DNA from: a virus
DNA: 22,039 nt
Strand: one strand, 5' to 3'
IMG/VR virus record: IMGVR_UViG_3300036857_000168
Coordinates: 1-22,039 of that record
How positions within the stretch are numbered: the stretch's first letter is position 1; the number at the start of each line of letters is the position of its first letter. Positions 6,749 through 13,927 of this stretch are shown piece after piece. The notes under the pieces are model-generated. The model ran no database searches, was not told where the DNA came from, and saw only the letters and a list, made by a program, of their open reading frames with translations. The position numbers and the translations under genes are program-made.

Positions 6749-7827
6749 TTGCCCCCGAAGCCGTCGTCCCGGCATTCGAGCTTGTGGCCGCCGACTGGCA
6801 AACACCGCTCGGGCTAATCGAAGCCTACGAGCACGCGACGATAGCGGCCCGCTACAACGCCGTCTCTAGCTGGGAAATCGTGCTCCCGACCGAGGGCAAG
6901 GGCGCCAAGCTCTTACTCGGCGCCGACCGGCCCCGGGTGCTGGTACGGGTGCGGGGTTCGATTTTCCGCTCGGGGCCGGTGCTACGGGTCGAGCGGACGG
7001 CCGATTTGGACGGCGATTTCCTCACCCTCTCGGGCGTTGACGATCTCGTCTGGCTACAACGGCGGCTCGCCCATCCGACACCGGCGCTTGCGGCACCGCC
7101 CTACAACACGCAAGCCTATGACGCCCAGGTCGGCGCAGCCTCGACCGTGATAGCGGGCTACGTCAATCGCAACCTTGGCCCGCTGGCCGTCCCCGCCCGC
7201 CAGCTAGCGGGCTTCACGGTCCCACCGCCGCCCGCCTTCGGACCGACGATCTCCGTCCAAGCCCGCTACGACAACCTTCTAGATTTCGTCGCCCGGATCG
7301 CCAACTCGGCGGGCGTCGGGATCACCGTCCAGGACCTCACCTTCCAGGTCTTCCAGCCGAGCGGCGAGGCGGTCTTTTCGGTCGAGCTTGGCACGCTCGC
7401 CGGGTGGACGACGACGCGCGAAGCCCCGGACGCCAACTACGTCTATGTGGCCGGGCAGGGCGAGGGGACAGCGCGCACGATCCGGGAGTATCAGGACGGG
7501 CAAAGCTACCTCGATTGGGGCCGGGTCGAGACCTTCCAAGACCGGCGCGATACCAACGACCCGGCGCAGCTAGACCAAGCGGGCGCCGAGGCGTTGGCCG
7601 CCGGGGTGAAAGCGCCGACGGTCGATATGGAAGCGCTCGACACCCCGGCGCAGGAATTCCTCACCGATTGGAACCTCGGGGATATCGCTACCGCCTACGT
7701 CGGCGGCGAGCAGGTGCGCCAGATCGTGGCCGAAGTCGATATCGAGCTAGAGGGCAACGCCCCGGCTCGAATCACGCCGGTACTAGGGGGGCCGGTGCTA
7801 GAGCCCGACGATGCCCCCACGCCCTGA
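6721..7827 (+). CDS. ReqiPepy6 gp37-like tail-hub protein
   Basis: The 368-aa product resembles the siphovirus ReqiPepy6 Gp37-like family of tail-associated proteins found in many actinophages. Matching features are an opening strand WQTPLGLIEAYEHATIAARYNAV, a fELvLP-type strand (WEIVLPTEGKGAKLLLG), a segment with VLRVERTADLDGDFLTLSGVDDLVWLQRRLAHPTP, and a late NYVYVAGQGEG. The role is probably structural at the baseplate, joining hub to fibres. The frame opens with TTG at 6721 or TTG at 6733. No ATG is available near the boundary, so the start is uncertain. It overlaps the following gene by 17 bases. Confidence 0.8.
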   Translation: MAAQLASGLIAPEAVVPAFELVAADWQTPLGLIEAYEHATIAARYNAVSSWEIVLPTEGKGAKLLLGADRPRVLVRVRGSIFRSGPVLRVERTADLDGDFLTLSGVDDLVWLQRRLAHPTPALAAPPYNTQAYDAQVGAASTVIAGYVNRNLGPLAVPARQLAGFTVPPPPAFGPTISVQARYDNLLDFVARIANSAGVGITVQDLTFQVFQPSGEAVFSVELGTLAGWTTTREAPDANYVYVAGQGEGTARTIREYQDGQSYLDWGRVETFQDRRDTNDPAQLDQAGAEALAAGVKAPTVDMEALDTPAQEFLTDWNLGDIATAYVGGEQVRQIVAEVDIELEGNAPARITPVLGGPVLEPDDAPTP

Positions 7828-8314
7828 AATCTTCGCCCGAATCGATGCGCTCGAAGAGCGCGTGCGCCACCTTGAGCGCTTCGACAAGCTAAGCCTCGGG
7901 GCCAACATCGCGCCGGGTACGGGCGGCGGGCAAGTGCCCGTCTGGGACGCGACGGCCGCATCGTGGATTCCGGCGGCGGCGGCGCCACTCGCCACCCAGG
8001 CGACCACGGCGACGACGGCGACGACGGCTAACAACGCCCTCGCCCTCGGCGGCTCGGCGGCGGCGACCTTCCTACAGCACGTCTTGGCCGGGGCTCATCG
8101 CTCGTGGTGGACGCACTACGGCCCGTCCGCTGTCAGCGGCGCCTTCACGCTCACGATCCCGCATCTACTCGGCGCCACGCCCGCGCTGATCGTGCACACC
8201 CGGCGAATTGGGGGGCCGCCTTTTGACGGGATTTCTAGCTGGGATGCGTCCAATATCGTCCTACTCTTTACCGGCGCGGGCTCGGCCGAGGGGTGGCTTT
8301 TTGCAATCGTCTAG
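7811..8314 (+). CDS. Minor tail / fibre protein with N-terminal coiled coil
   Basis: The 167-aa product starts with a short coiled-coil (IFARIDALEERVRHLERFDKL), then a Gly-rich linker and an Ala/Thr-rich stretch (PLATQATTATTATTANNAL) leading to a beta-rich C-terminal domain with GAFTLTIPHLLGATPALIVHT and WLFAIV. Proteins with this layout are small trimeric tail-tip or fibre subunits. The Ala/Thr repeat followed by LGGSAAATFLQ resembles the collar repeats of tail-fibre stems. The exact role is unknown. It overlaps the gp37-like gene and is followed 12 bases later by the next fibre gene. Confidence 0.72.
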   Translation: MPPRPEIFARIDALEERVRHLERFDKLSLGANIAPGTGGGQVPVWDATAASWIPAAAAPLATQATTATTATTANNALALGGSAAATFLQHVLAGAHRSWWTHYGPSAVSGAFTLTIPHLLGATPALIVHTRRIGGPPFDGISSWDASNIVLLFTGAGSAEGWLFAIV

Positions 8315-8326
8315 ATTGGAGGGGAA

Positions 8327-9244
8327 ATGGCGCTGCTAACAGGCTGGCCGACCGACGGGGCCGACGGGTCGGTTTCTTCCGAGGCTCGCTGGCGGGCGAT
8401 GGCTCGGCAATGGCTCGGCTCGGGCGTCTTGCGGGGAGTGTATTCCGAGCTAGCTTCGGCCTACGCCGCCGGGGCGATCACGACGCAGCCGGGCGGGGTT
8501 TGGATCGATGGGCATTACGCCGAGCTAACGGCGGTGGCGAATACCCCGGCCACGGCCAACGGCCTACTCGTCGTCCGTTTCACCCCGGCCGACAACAAAT
8601 TCGAGCTTCTATTCCGCGACGGCGTTACCGTGCCGACCCAAACGACGGCAACGTGGGAATTGCCCATCGCCCTCATGAGCGCTGGCGCAATGGTGGATTC
8701 CCGGCCCTTTAGCGGGCCGTACAGCGGTAGCGGCGGGATGACCAAGCTACAGGATTTCATCGCGCAAGCCTCCGTCCCCAATATCGATTTTCCCAACATC
8801 CCGCCGAGCTTCGCCCACCTGCACGTCGTCTTCCAGGGCCGCCACGACGCCTCGGGCACCTTCGACTTTCTCTATTTTCGCGCCAACGGCGACAACGCCG
8901 GTAACTACGACTACACGGACCAGCGCAACACGGGCGCCGCCGTGTGGGCGGTGGCGGAAGGTCTGGCGCAGGTGTGGGCGCGTTGCGGGCTCGTCACCGG
9001 CGCAAGCGCCACCGCCGGGAAGCCGGGGAGCGGCGAGCTAACGATCCAAAACTACGCCGGGGCGATCTTCCAAAAGACCTTCGTGGGCCGGGGCTCTACC
9101 TCGAATTCCATCTCGGGCGCGATCATCGCCGGACGCTGGGGCGGGCTCTGGCGAAACTCGAACCCGATTTCCCGGCTCACGCTCTACCCGGGCGTCGGAA
9201 ACTTCATCGCCGGGACACGTGCCACGCTCTATGGACTGTCCTAG
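8327..9244 (+). CDS. Putative receptor-binding tail tip protein
   Basis: GGAGGGG at 8318-8324 supports this ATG. The 305-aa product starts with MALLTGWPTDGADGSVSSEARWRAMARQW, an attachment domain frequent in actinophage distal tail proteins, and then WIDGHYAELTAVANTPAT with a strand-rich region. From residue about 140 a second domain (HLHVVFQGRHDASGTFDFLYFRANGD, then YDYTD) resembles C-terminal binding domains of fibre proteins. It ends RATLYGLS. As the last structural gene before lysis it is the likely host-recognition protein. Target and specificity cannot be read from sequence. Confidence 0.75.
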   Translation: MALLTGWPTDGADGSVSSEARWRAMARQWLGSGVLRGVYSELASAYAAGAITTQPGGVWIDGHYAELTAVANTPATANGLLVVRFTPADNKFELLFRDGVTVPTQTTATWELPIALMSAGAMVDSRPFSGPYSGSGGMTKLQDFIAQASVPNIDFPNIPPSFAHLHVVFQGRHDASGTFDFLYFRANGDNAGNYDYTDQRNTGAAVWAVAEGLAQVWARCGLVTGASATAGKPGSGELTIQNYAGAIFQKTFVGRGSTSNSISGAIIAGRWGGLWRNSNPISRLTLYPGVGNFIAGTRATLYGLS

Positions 9245-9248
9245 CGCG

Positions 9249-9368
9249 ATGCCCGCACGCCTCGCAAACGTAGGGGGCGCCGCCCTTGACGTAGGGGGCG
9301 AGCCGATAGCGGTGGCGCCCACGCACGAGACAACGGAGGTATGCCCACATAGGAGGGCCGCACTATGA
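9249..9368 (+). CDS. Possible 39-aa protein before endolysin
   Basis: This frame starts four bases after the preceding stop and ends in an ATGA overlap with the endolysin start. It encodes MPARLANVGGAALDVGGEP followed by 20 more residues. The close packing, full occupation of the gap and stop-start overlap argue that it is real. Absence of a Shine-Dalgarno and a composition without clear domains argue against it. A GTAGGGGGCG sequence occurs twice in it (9270-9279 and 9291-9300). If it is not translated, the gap is simply the endolysin leader with AGGAGGG at 9351-9357. Confidence 0.4.
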   Translation: MPARLANVGGAALDVGGEPIAVAPTHETTEVCPHRRAAL

Positions 9369-10345
9369 CACAACCGCTTGAGTGGTCCATCGGTCCCGGG
9401 CCACGCCCGCACAACAACTCACGCCTAACCCGCACGCTCTACGCGCCCGACAACCCGAACCAAAAGACGCAAGCCGACGGCAAAGACGTTCAAGCCCTAA
9501 AGCGCATGGTGAGCCGGGCGGGCTTTTGGGACTGGCAGGACTTCGACCGCAGCTATACGAACGCCTTTGCCCACGGGGCGACGGGCAAGACGGGCTCGGG
9601 GCCGGGCGTGGACGGACTTCGCAAAGCGCTCGGGATCGGGGATGGCTCGGGCACGCTCAACGAGCGCTGCTATCACGCCTTGCTCTACGGGAAGGTGCCG
9701 AAGACCGATTGGCGCGGGACGAGCAAGCCCAACGCCGGGGAGTGGATTTGCGACGCAACCTCGGCGCAACTCCTAGCCGAGTACGACGCCGCTTGGAAGG
9801 CCGACAACCCGAGCCCTAAGCCCGAGCCCGCCGGGAAGCCCCGCGATACGGCCATGGGCCACCTGGCCGCCCGCGTCGGCTATACCGAGCAACCGGCGGG
9901 CTCGAATTGCGACAACCGCTCGGACGGAATCCGCACCGCCCAAACGAAGACCGCCGGTGGGGGGACGTGGTTGCTCTACCAGCCGTGGTGTGGGTGTTGG
10001 TGCTTCTACGCGCTACAGGCGGCGGGGGTGCAAAGACTCGGCTCGTGGATGGCTTCGGTGGCGTCCATCGAGGGCTACGCCAAGTCGAAGAGCTATTGCT
10101 TTACCGGCTGGACGACGGACCGCACCCGAGCCCGGCCGGGGGACCTCGTGTGCATCGGCGGCTACGGCCAGCACGTCGAGACGGTGCGGGGCAAGCCTCA
10201 AGCCGACGGCGGGCTACCGACCTACGGGGGCAACACTTCGAGCGGGTCGGGCGGCTCGCAATCAAACGGCGGCGGCGCTTACGCACGCGTGCGATACCCG
10301 AGCGAGGTTCGGGGAATCGCGCTCGTGCGCTACCCGGGGGAGTGA
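9365..10345 (+). CDS. Endolysin: peptidoglycan-binding-like N-terminus plus CHAP-like cysteine hydrolase
   Basis: The 326-aa product has AGGAGGG seven bases upstream. Residues about 35-140 (DVQALKRMVSRAGFWDW, VDGLRKALGI) form a peptidoglycan-binding-like domain, followed by a Pro/Lys linker (DNPSPKPEPAGKP). Residues 165-326 look like a CHAP or NlpC/P60-type cysteine hydrolase, with QPWCGCWCFYAL carrying likely catalytic Cys209, GQHVETV carrying His270, and TYGGN carrying Asn290. There is no signal peptide, so export would need the small membrane protein downstream. It should cleave host peptidoglycan at the end of infection. Cleavage bond specificity is not determinable. Confidence 0.85.
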   Translation: MTQPLEWSIGPGPRPHNNSRLTRTLYAPDNPNQKTQADGKDVQALKRMVSRAGFWDWQDFDRSYTNAFAHGATGKTGSGPGVDGLRKALGIGDGSGTLNERCYHALLYGKVPKTDWRGTSKPNAGEWICDATSAQLLAEYDAAWKADNPSPKPEPAGKPRDTAMGHLAARVGYTEQPAGSNCDNRSDGIRTAQTKTAGGGTWLLYQPWCGCWCFYALQAAGVQRLGSWMASVASIEGYAKSKSYCFTGWTTDRTRARPGDLVCIGGYGQHVETVRGKPQADGGLPTYGGNTSSGSGGSQSNGGGAYARVRYPSEVRGIALVRYPGE

Positions 10346-10500
10346 TGAGCGACCACGAAGAGCAGATCACCGATGGCGACGATCCGCCCGAAGAGGATGT
10401 AGGCGGGAACCAGGGCGAAGCGGAGTGGAGCGAAGAGCCAAACTCGGATGCCGGGCTCGCGCCAGAAACGAAACGACGGCTAGGACTAGAGGGAGCATGA
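10345..10500 (+). CDS. Small acidic protein in lysis cassette
   Basis: The ATG shares one base with the endolysin TGA (TGATG). The 51-aa product is very acidic (MSDHEEQITDGDDPPEEDVGG) and ends TKRRLGLEGA. No domain or transmembrane segment is visible. Its stop overlaps the next ATG in an ATGA junction, so it is part of the lysis cassette by position. It could modulate the membrane protein that follows. Function is unknown. Confidence 0.65.
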   Translation: MSDHEEQITDGDDPPEEDVGGNQGEAEWSEEPNSDAGLAPETKRRLGLEGA

Positions 10501-10652
10501 GCGGGGGCGCCGTCACCGCCACCGTGGGAAGCACGCTCGGAACGGCAATCATCGCGCTAGCGATAGCGGTGGTGCGAACGAGGGAACGAGTAGTGAGGCT
10601 CGAAGAGTGGGCAAGACTCAAAGAGCGCGACAAGGAACGGCCAAGCGACTAG
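10497..10652 (+). CDS. Small single-span membrane protein, putative holin
   Basis: The 51-aa product has one hydrophobic helix near the N-terminus (ATVGSTLGTAIIALAIAVV, residues about 7-25) followed by a charged amphipathic tail (RTRERVVRLEEWARLKERDKERPSD). Size, single span, basic cytoplasmic tail and place right after the endolysin are what is expected of a small holin or an accessory lysis membrane protein. It starts in an ATGA overlap with the acidic gene. No second holin candidate is seen in the cassette, so this is the best candidate for releasing the lysin. Confidence 0.65.
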   Translation: MSGGAVTATVGSTLGTAIIALAIAVVRTRERVVRLEEWARLKERDKERPSD

Positions 10653-10689
10653 ACTCACCACCGCCGTCAAGATCACGAAGGGGGCTAGC

Positions 10690-11133
10690 GTGAGCGAAAG
10701 CCAAGAGGCGGTCTATCTCGAACCGCTCCGACAAGAAATGTCGAGAGTGGAAGCCACGATCACAAGCCTAGAAGAGCAGCTAGCGGAGCTTCGGAAAGAG
10801 CGAACGGGGCTCGGGCACGCGCTACGAGCGTTGGACCCACAATGGGCCGCGAACCACCCTCGGGCCAAGTCGGGACCGAAGCCGAGAAGCAGAGCCGCGA
10901 ATCCCGTAGCACCGCAAACACGGGACCAAGTGTTGGCGTACCTCCGCGAACGCTTCGAGCCGGGCGACGACATAACCGGCCCAATGATCCATGGGAGGGC
11001 CGATAGCCCGGCGACACATTCGGTAGTCACTCGCGCATTACGGCAACTTCACGACGAGGGCGTGTTGCGGCTCGACCGGATGGGCGACGGCCAAAGCAAC
11101 CGCACGAAGATTTATAGGCTGGCCGATGCCTAG
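10690..11133 (+). CDS. Coiled-coil plus winged-helix protein
   Basis: A GTG with GAAGGGGG at 10678-10685 starts a 147-aa frame. Residues about 8-45 are a strong coiled coil (MSRVEATITSLEEQLAELRK). A basic Pro-rich linker (SGPKPRSRAANP) leads to a C-terminal winged-helix-like domain (VLAYLRERFEPGDDITGPM, then VTRALRQLHDEGVLRLDRMG). This suggests a dimeric DNA-binding protein, possibly a late or immunity regulator, or a terminase small-subunit substitute. No such domain pairing is known to me in this exact form. It is encoded after lysis and before the terminator hairpin. Confidence 0.7.
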   Translation: MSESQEAVYLEPLRQEMSRVEATITSLEEQLAELRKERTGLGHALRALDPQWAANHPRAKSGPKPRSRAANPVAPQTRDQVLAYLRERFEPGDDITGPMIHGRADSPATHSVVTRALRQLHDEGVLRLDRMGDGQSNRTKIYRLADA

Positions 11134-11524
11134 TCACGCGACGCTCTACGACTTCCGCGACCTTGACCTAATGTTGAAGCTCGAAGACGAGGCCAACGAA
11201 GAAGGGTGGATCGAAACCGAACACATGGCGCGAGCGCTCGGCTTCGACGATGACCGCAAGCCGATTGGCTCCCGGTTTTCGTGGATGCGCCGTTACGGGA
11301 TGCTCGAACGCGACGACGAGCGGAAAATGTGGCGACTGACCGACGCGGGGCGGCGGGTAGTGACGGCGAAGCTTCGGGCGGCCACGTCCCGCGAAATCGA
11401 AGCGCTCGAAGACGAAGCCTTTGTGGACGTGATGGCGAAAGTGGGCCAGCGCTACCGACACGGCTCACCGATGATCGCCCACATGCTGCGCCGCGAATTT
11501 CTCTACGGGACGGCGCCGCGATGA
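11126..11524 (+). CDS. Winged-helix-like hypothetical protein
   Basis: The 132-aa product overlaps the previous gene by eight bases. Residues 10-75 resemble a winged helix, with helices DLMLKLEDEANEEGWIETEH and AMAR-type helix AR-ALGFDD, a recognition-like RFSWMRRYGMLERDD and a wing KMWRLTDAGRRVV. The C-terminal half is helical (TSREIEALEDEAFVDVMAKV) and ends HMLRREFLYGTAPR. Two consecutive wHTH-type genes suggest a regulatory pair. No specific family is recognised. Confidence 0.65.
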   Translation: MPSHATLYDFRDLDLMLKLEDEANEEGWIETEHMARALGFDDDRKPIGSRFSWMRRYGMLERDDERKMWRLTDAGRRVVTAKLRAATSREIEALEDEAFVDVMAKVGQRYRHGSPMIAHMLRREFLYGTAPR

Positions 11525-11664
11525 CGAAGAGCACGCCGCATTGGCTCAAGGCTCAAGCCGACCGGGCGATGGGGCCGGTCCGCACACGGCGAGCCCCGGC
11601 CCCCGGCGAGCCGATCCGGGCTCGCAAGATCACGCCGACGCCGGGCCGAATCCGCTACCGCTAA
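11521..11664 (+). CDS. Small basic hypothetical protein (47 aa)
   Basis: An ATGA overlap (11521-11524) links this 47-aa frame to the preceding gene. The product is rich in Arg, Lys and Pro (KAQADRAMGPVRTRRAPAP, then RARKITPTPGRIRYR) and has no predicted fold visible by eye. It is the last gene of the rightward late operon, ending eight bases before a strong hairpin. A nucleic-acid-binding role is possible from charge alone. Function is unknown. Confidence 0.6.
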   Translation: MTKSTPHWLKAQADRAMGPVRTRRAPAPGEPIRARKITPTPGRIRYR

Positions 11665-11671
11665 ACCGGAG

Positions 11672-11708
11672 CTAGGGGGCGTTCCAGCCGCAACGGAACG
11701 CTCCCTAG
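11672..11708 (+). terminator. Hairpin terminator after late operon
   Basis: The arms at 11672-11685 and 11695-11708 form a 14-bp stem with a single G-T wobble and a nine-base loop. It follows the last late gene by eight bases. A second perfect 7-bp stem (GGCTCGC / GCGAGCC, three-base loop) lies just downstream at 11718-11734. There is no T-run, as is common in high-GC actinobacterial terminators. It probably ends the late transcript and insulates the integration genes. Confidence 0.75.
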
Positions 11709-11962
11709 CCCCTCGCAGGGCTCGCCCGGCGAGCCTTGCCCCGGGCTAGCGGGGGGCGGCTACGAGTCGAGCGAGCCACCGACAGGGTAACGCGACCGAA
11801 AGCCGCCCGCACGCGCCCACGAACGAAATAGCTCGCAAAGAGCGAGCGCGGCCGTTGCAGGGCGACGGCCCGTTTGATATGTGGCGTGCTGGCCGTCCTG
11901 CATCGGGAGCGGCGGGACGGCAGGGCTAGCAGGGGCAATTCTGCGGCTGTAGGGGGGAACGT
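11709..11962 (+). promoter_or_regulatory. Noncoding leader of integration operon
   Basis: About 254 bases without a convincing gene. It contains short inverted repeats, with GCTCGC/GCGAGC (11831-11847) and GACGGCC/GGCCGTC (11864-11870 and 11891-11897, 20-base spacer containing TTTGATATG). AGGGGGGAA at 11951-11959 is the ribosome-binding site of the excisionase-like gene. The region should hold the promoter for excisionase and integrase, but I cannot identify convincing -35 and -10 boxes. Confidence 0.5.
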
Positions 11963-12160
11963 ATGGCCGAACGATTGCTAACGCTCGATAGGCTGGCGAC
12001 CCGTTGGGGGGTGCCTTGGGATGTGGTGCTCGACCTCGCCCGCCAAGGCAAGCTAAAATCCGTCCAGGTCGGCTGGGACCGGTTCTACCCCGAATCCGCC
12101 CTAGCCGAATACCTCGAATCGAAAGGGCTAGCATCCGATGAGTATTCGCACGAGGACTGA
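11963..12160 (+). CDS. Excisionase-like helix-turn-helix protein
   Basis: The 65-aa product fits the small MerR/HTH_17-type DNA-binding fold, with LLTLDRLATRWGVPWDVVLD as the HTH and GKLKSVQVGWDRFYPESALA as the wing and following helix. It is encoded directly upstream of and overlapping the integrase by 23 bases, the usual arrangement of an excisionase or recombination directionality factor. AGGGGGGAA lies four bases before the ATG. It could instead act as a regulator of the integrase promoter. Confidence 0.78.
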   Translation: MAERLLTLDRLATRWGVPWDVVLDLARQGKLKSVQVGWDRFYPESALAEYLESKGLASDEYSHED

Positions 12161-13238
12161 CGCCCGTGGGCGTACCTCGCACCAAGTCCGACTACCCGGC
12201 GAGCGTGCACGCACGTTTCGCCACCACCGCAACGCCGAACGCTACGAGACGAAGCGCAAAGAGGCTCGGGCTAGTGGGGAGCCGGGAGCGGCGGCCCCGA
12301 TAACGCTCGCCGCTGCGCTTGAGGGGGCCATCGGCCGATGGCTGGCGGCCAAGAGTCCGGCCCCCTCAAGCGTTACCGCCGCCAAGAGCCGAGCCGGTTT
12401 CTGGACAACCGCCGGGCTCGGGGAAACGCGGCTCGACCGGCTCGACCTCGTAACGTGCGAGGACGCCATCGTCAGTTACGCGGCCGACGCCCCGGCGGCG
12501 GCCAAAGTCTCGTTGGAGTGGTTCAAGCGGGGGCTACGGGATGCCCAACGGCGACGGCAGGTGTTCGACCCCGCGCTACTGAGCATCCCGCCGATTCGGG
12601 TGGAGGGCCGGGAGGGAATCGCGCTCGACCTAGACGAGCTACAGGCGTTGGGCTCGTGGTTCCCTCCCCATATCAACCGCTTCCCCGGGATCGTCGGCAG
12701 CATCGGCTTCCGCATCGGGGAAGCGCTCGGCTTGACCGAGGACCGGATCGACCTCGACGCCGGGCAGGTGTTCATTCCGGCGAGCATGTGCAAAGAGGGG
12801 CGGGCGAAGACCATCGCCCTAGCCGACTTCGAGCGCGCGCTTATCGCGGAACAGCTACTCGCGCGCTCGCCGGGCTCGGCGTACCTCTTCCCGAACCCGA
12901 ACGGCCACCGCTGGGACGTGTCGCACTTCCACCGCAAGGTCTGGCGCCCGGCCCGCGAAGCCGCCGCCCGCACGTTGCGGGAAAAACGGAACCTGCCCGA
13001 GTGGGAACCGACCCGTTTCGACTTGCTTGTGCCCCACGACTTGCGGCACACTGGAATTTCCGCGATGGCGGCGGGAGGTATGCGCCCCGAAGTGATCGCC
13101 AAGCGTGTCGGACATAGCGACGGTGGAAAGCTCATCCTGAGCCGCTACCGGCACCTTTTCCCCGACGAGATGGGCAGCCAGCTAGCCGCCTACGGCGCCT
13201 GGCGCTCGGCCCGGCTGGCGACGGCGGTGGGCTCGTGA
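12138..13238 (+). CDS. int: Tyrosine-family site-specific integrase
   Basis: The 366-aa protein integrates the phage into the host chromosome. The N-terminus (residues 1-50) is a basic arm-binding-like domain, residues about 55-145 are a SAM-like core-binding domain (TLAAALEGAIGRWLAAKSP), and the rest is the catalytic domain. Visible active-site residues are Arg192 (IGFRIGEALGL), Lys224 or Lys219 (CKEGRAKTIAL), His300 and Arg303 (PHDLRHTGISAM), His326 (RVGHSDG) and the nucleophile Tyr337 (SRYRHLFP). All catalytic positions seem intact, so the phage is probably capable of lysogeny. The start overlaps the excisionase-like gene. The next noncoding region has attP-like features. Confidence 0.95.
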   Translation: MSIRTRTDARGRTSHQVRLPGERARTFRHHRNAERYETKRKEARASGEPGAAAPITLAAALEGAIGRWLAAKSPAPSSVTAAKSRAGFWTTAGLGETRLDRLDLVTCEDAIVSYAADAPAAAKVSLEWFKRGLRDAQRRRQVFDPALLSIPPIRVEGREGIALDLDELQALGSWFPPHINRFPGIVGSIGFRIGEALGLTEDRIDLDAGQVFIPASMCKEGRAKTIALADFERALIAEQLLARSPGSAYLFPNPNGHRWDVSHFHRKVWRPAREAAARTLREKRNLPEWEPTRFDLLVPHDLRHTGISAMAAGGMRPEVIAKRVGHSDGGKLILSRYRHLFPDEMGSQLAAYGAWRSARLATAVGS

Positions 13239-13459
13239 GCCAAGCCGAGATCGACGCCCACAACCGCGCCATACTCACGCGCGACGTGGCGAACCACCTA
13301 CGCGACGCGTACCAGGGCGTCGAGCTTGCCCAAGGTGCGCTCGAAGACCTCGAAGCACACGGCGCCGTCGGCGCGGCGTCGTGGGCCGAGCAGCTAGAGC
13401 CGCTGGCCGACTCGCTACGGCGGGCGGCCATCGAGGCGGCCGAGGGGTTCGGCTCGTGA
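13235..13459 (+). CDS. Small helical hypothetical protein
   Basis: A GTGA overlap with the integrase stop begins a 74-aa frame. The product is predicted all-helical by eye (QAEIDAHNRAILTRDVANHL, then LADSLRRAAIEAAEGFGS), acidic, and without Cys. It could be a small partner of the integrase or simply a co-transcribed phage gene. It is the last gene before the attP-like noncoding region. No family is recognised. Confidence 0.62.
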   Translation: MSQAEIDAHNRAILTRDVANHLRDAYQGVELAQGALEDLEAHGAVGAASWAEQLEPLADSLRRAAIEAAEGFGS

Positions 13460-13927
13460 AAAGCGTTCCCGGCCCTCTGCGAACCCCTAGCTCTACGGCG
13501 CTAGGCCCGCATGGCCGGGACGGCGTTTCCCGTGGACCTCTTCCCCGAACGGCCGGGCTCAGCCGAGCCGTCGCCGGTAAGTCCACGGGAACCCGCAAAT
13601 TGCGCAAGTCCACATTCCCGCTGGCAACGGTCCCGAGCGTGCACCGCATGGCTAAGCCGTGGCGAGCATGTGGACGTGATGTGGACATGGCAAAAAGTGG
13701 ACATGCTCTTTCCCCTGCAAATCGGCAGATTCGGTAGCTCTGTCCATGTATCAGTCTGATACTTGGACGCTCCCCGCCGATAGCTGCGCGCACCTACGCA
13801 AAAGTAGCCCAGATCCCTTTGGCTATCAGGGTTTTCGGCAGGTCCCACAATTCGTCCACAGAGGTTCCGAGAGATTTCGTCGTGGCGCGAATGTGGACAA
13901 GAGATGGACTTGGGCGTGCGGGGCAAG
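13460..13927. promoter_or_regulatory. Repeat-rich noncoding region, candidate attP/control region
   Basis: No convincing gene lies in these 468 bases, and composition is more AT-rich than in the genes. GTGGAC or its complement GTCCAC occurs eight times: 13532, 13581, 13608, 13670, 13681, 13697, 13855 and 13894. TTCCCGTGGAC at 13527-13537 and its exact complement at 13581-13591 form an 11-bp inverted repeat. A 27-bp near-palindrome lies at 13742-13768. GCTGGCAACG at 13620-13629 and a 14-mer at 13709-13722 recur in the other large noncoding region. The position after integrase suits attP with arm-type sites, or the early promoter and operators. Confidence 0.65.
13742..13768. promoter_or_regulatory. 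27-bp near-perfect palindrome (attP core or operator)
   Basis: The inner 15 bases GTATCAGTCTGATAC (13748-13762) are a perfect palindrome around one central T. After one mismatched pair (13747/13763) pairing resumes for five more bases on each side (GTCCA and TGGAC), giving 12 of 13 pairs. The outer bases match the GTCCAC/GTGGAC repeats around it. Two roughly 10-bp arms around a 7-bp centre also fits a tyrosine-recombinase core site. Confidence 0.6.

Noticed and set aside
11665-11962. tRNA gene or attP core overlapping a tRNA
   Set aside because: The inverted repeats do not make a cloverleaf and no T-loop GTTCGAATC-type sequence or acceptor pairing was found here or in other gaps.
12338-13117. 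259-aa plus-strand open frame inside the integrase gene
   Set aside because: It is the shifted frame of the integrase, Arg/Gly/Pro-rich and without a family pattern. The integrase frame has all catalytic residues.
12476-13135. 219-aa minus-strand open frame opposite the integrase
   Set aside because: Antisense shadow with Ser/Arg-rich composition. Long stop-free antisense frames are expected at this GC content.
13511-13759. 82-aa frame in the noncoding region after the integrase module
   Set aside because: It covers the GTGGAC repeats and palindrome, has no ribosome-binding site and no protein-like pattern. The region is better explained as control or attachment DNA.
13275-13793. 172-aa minus-strand open frame covering the small helical gene and the control region
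   Set aside because: Arg/Pro-rich antisense frame crossing both coding and repeat-rich noncoding DNA. No support.
13460-13927. CRISPR array
   Set aside because: The GTGGAC motif is too short, irregularly spaced and in both orientations. No repeat-spacer structure is present anywhere in the window.
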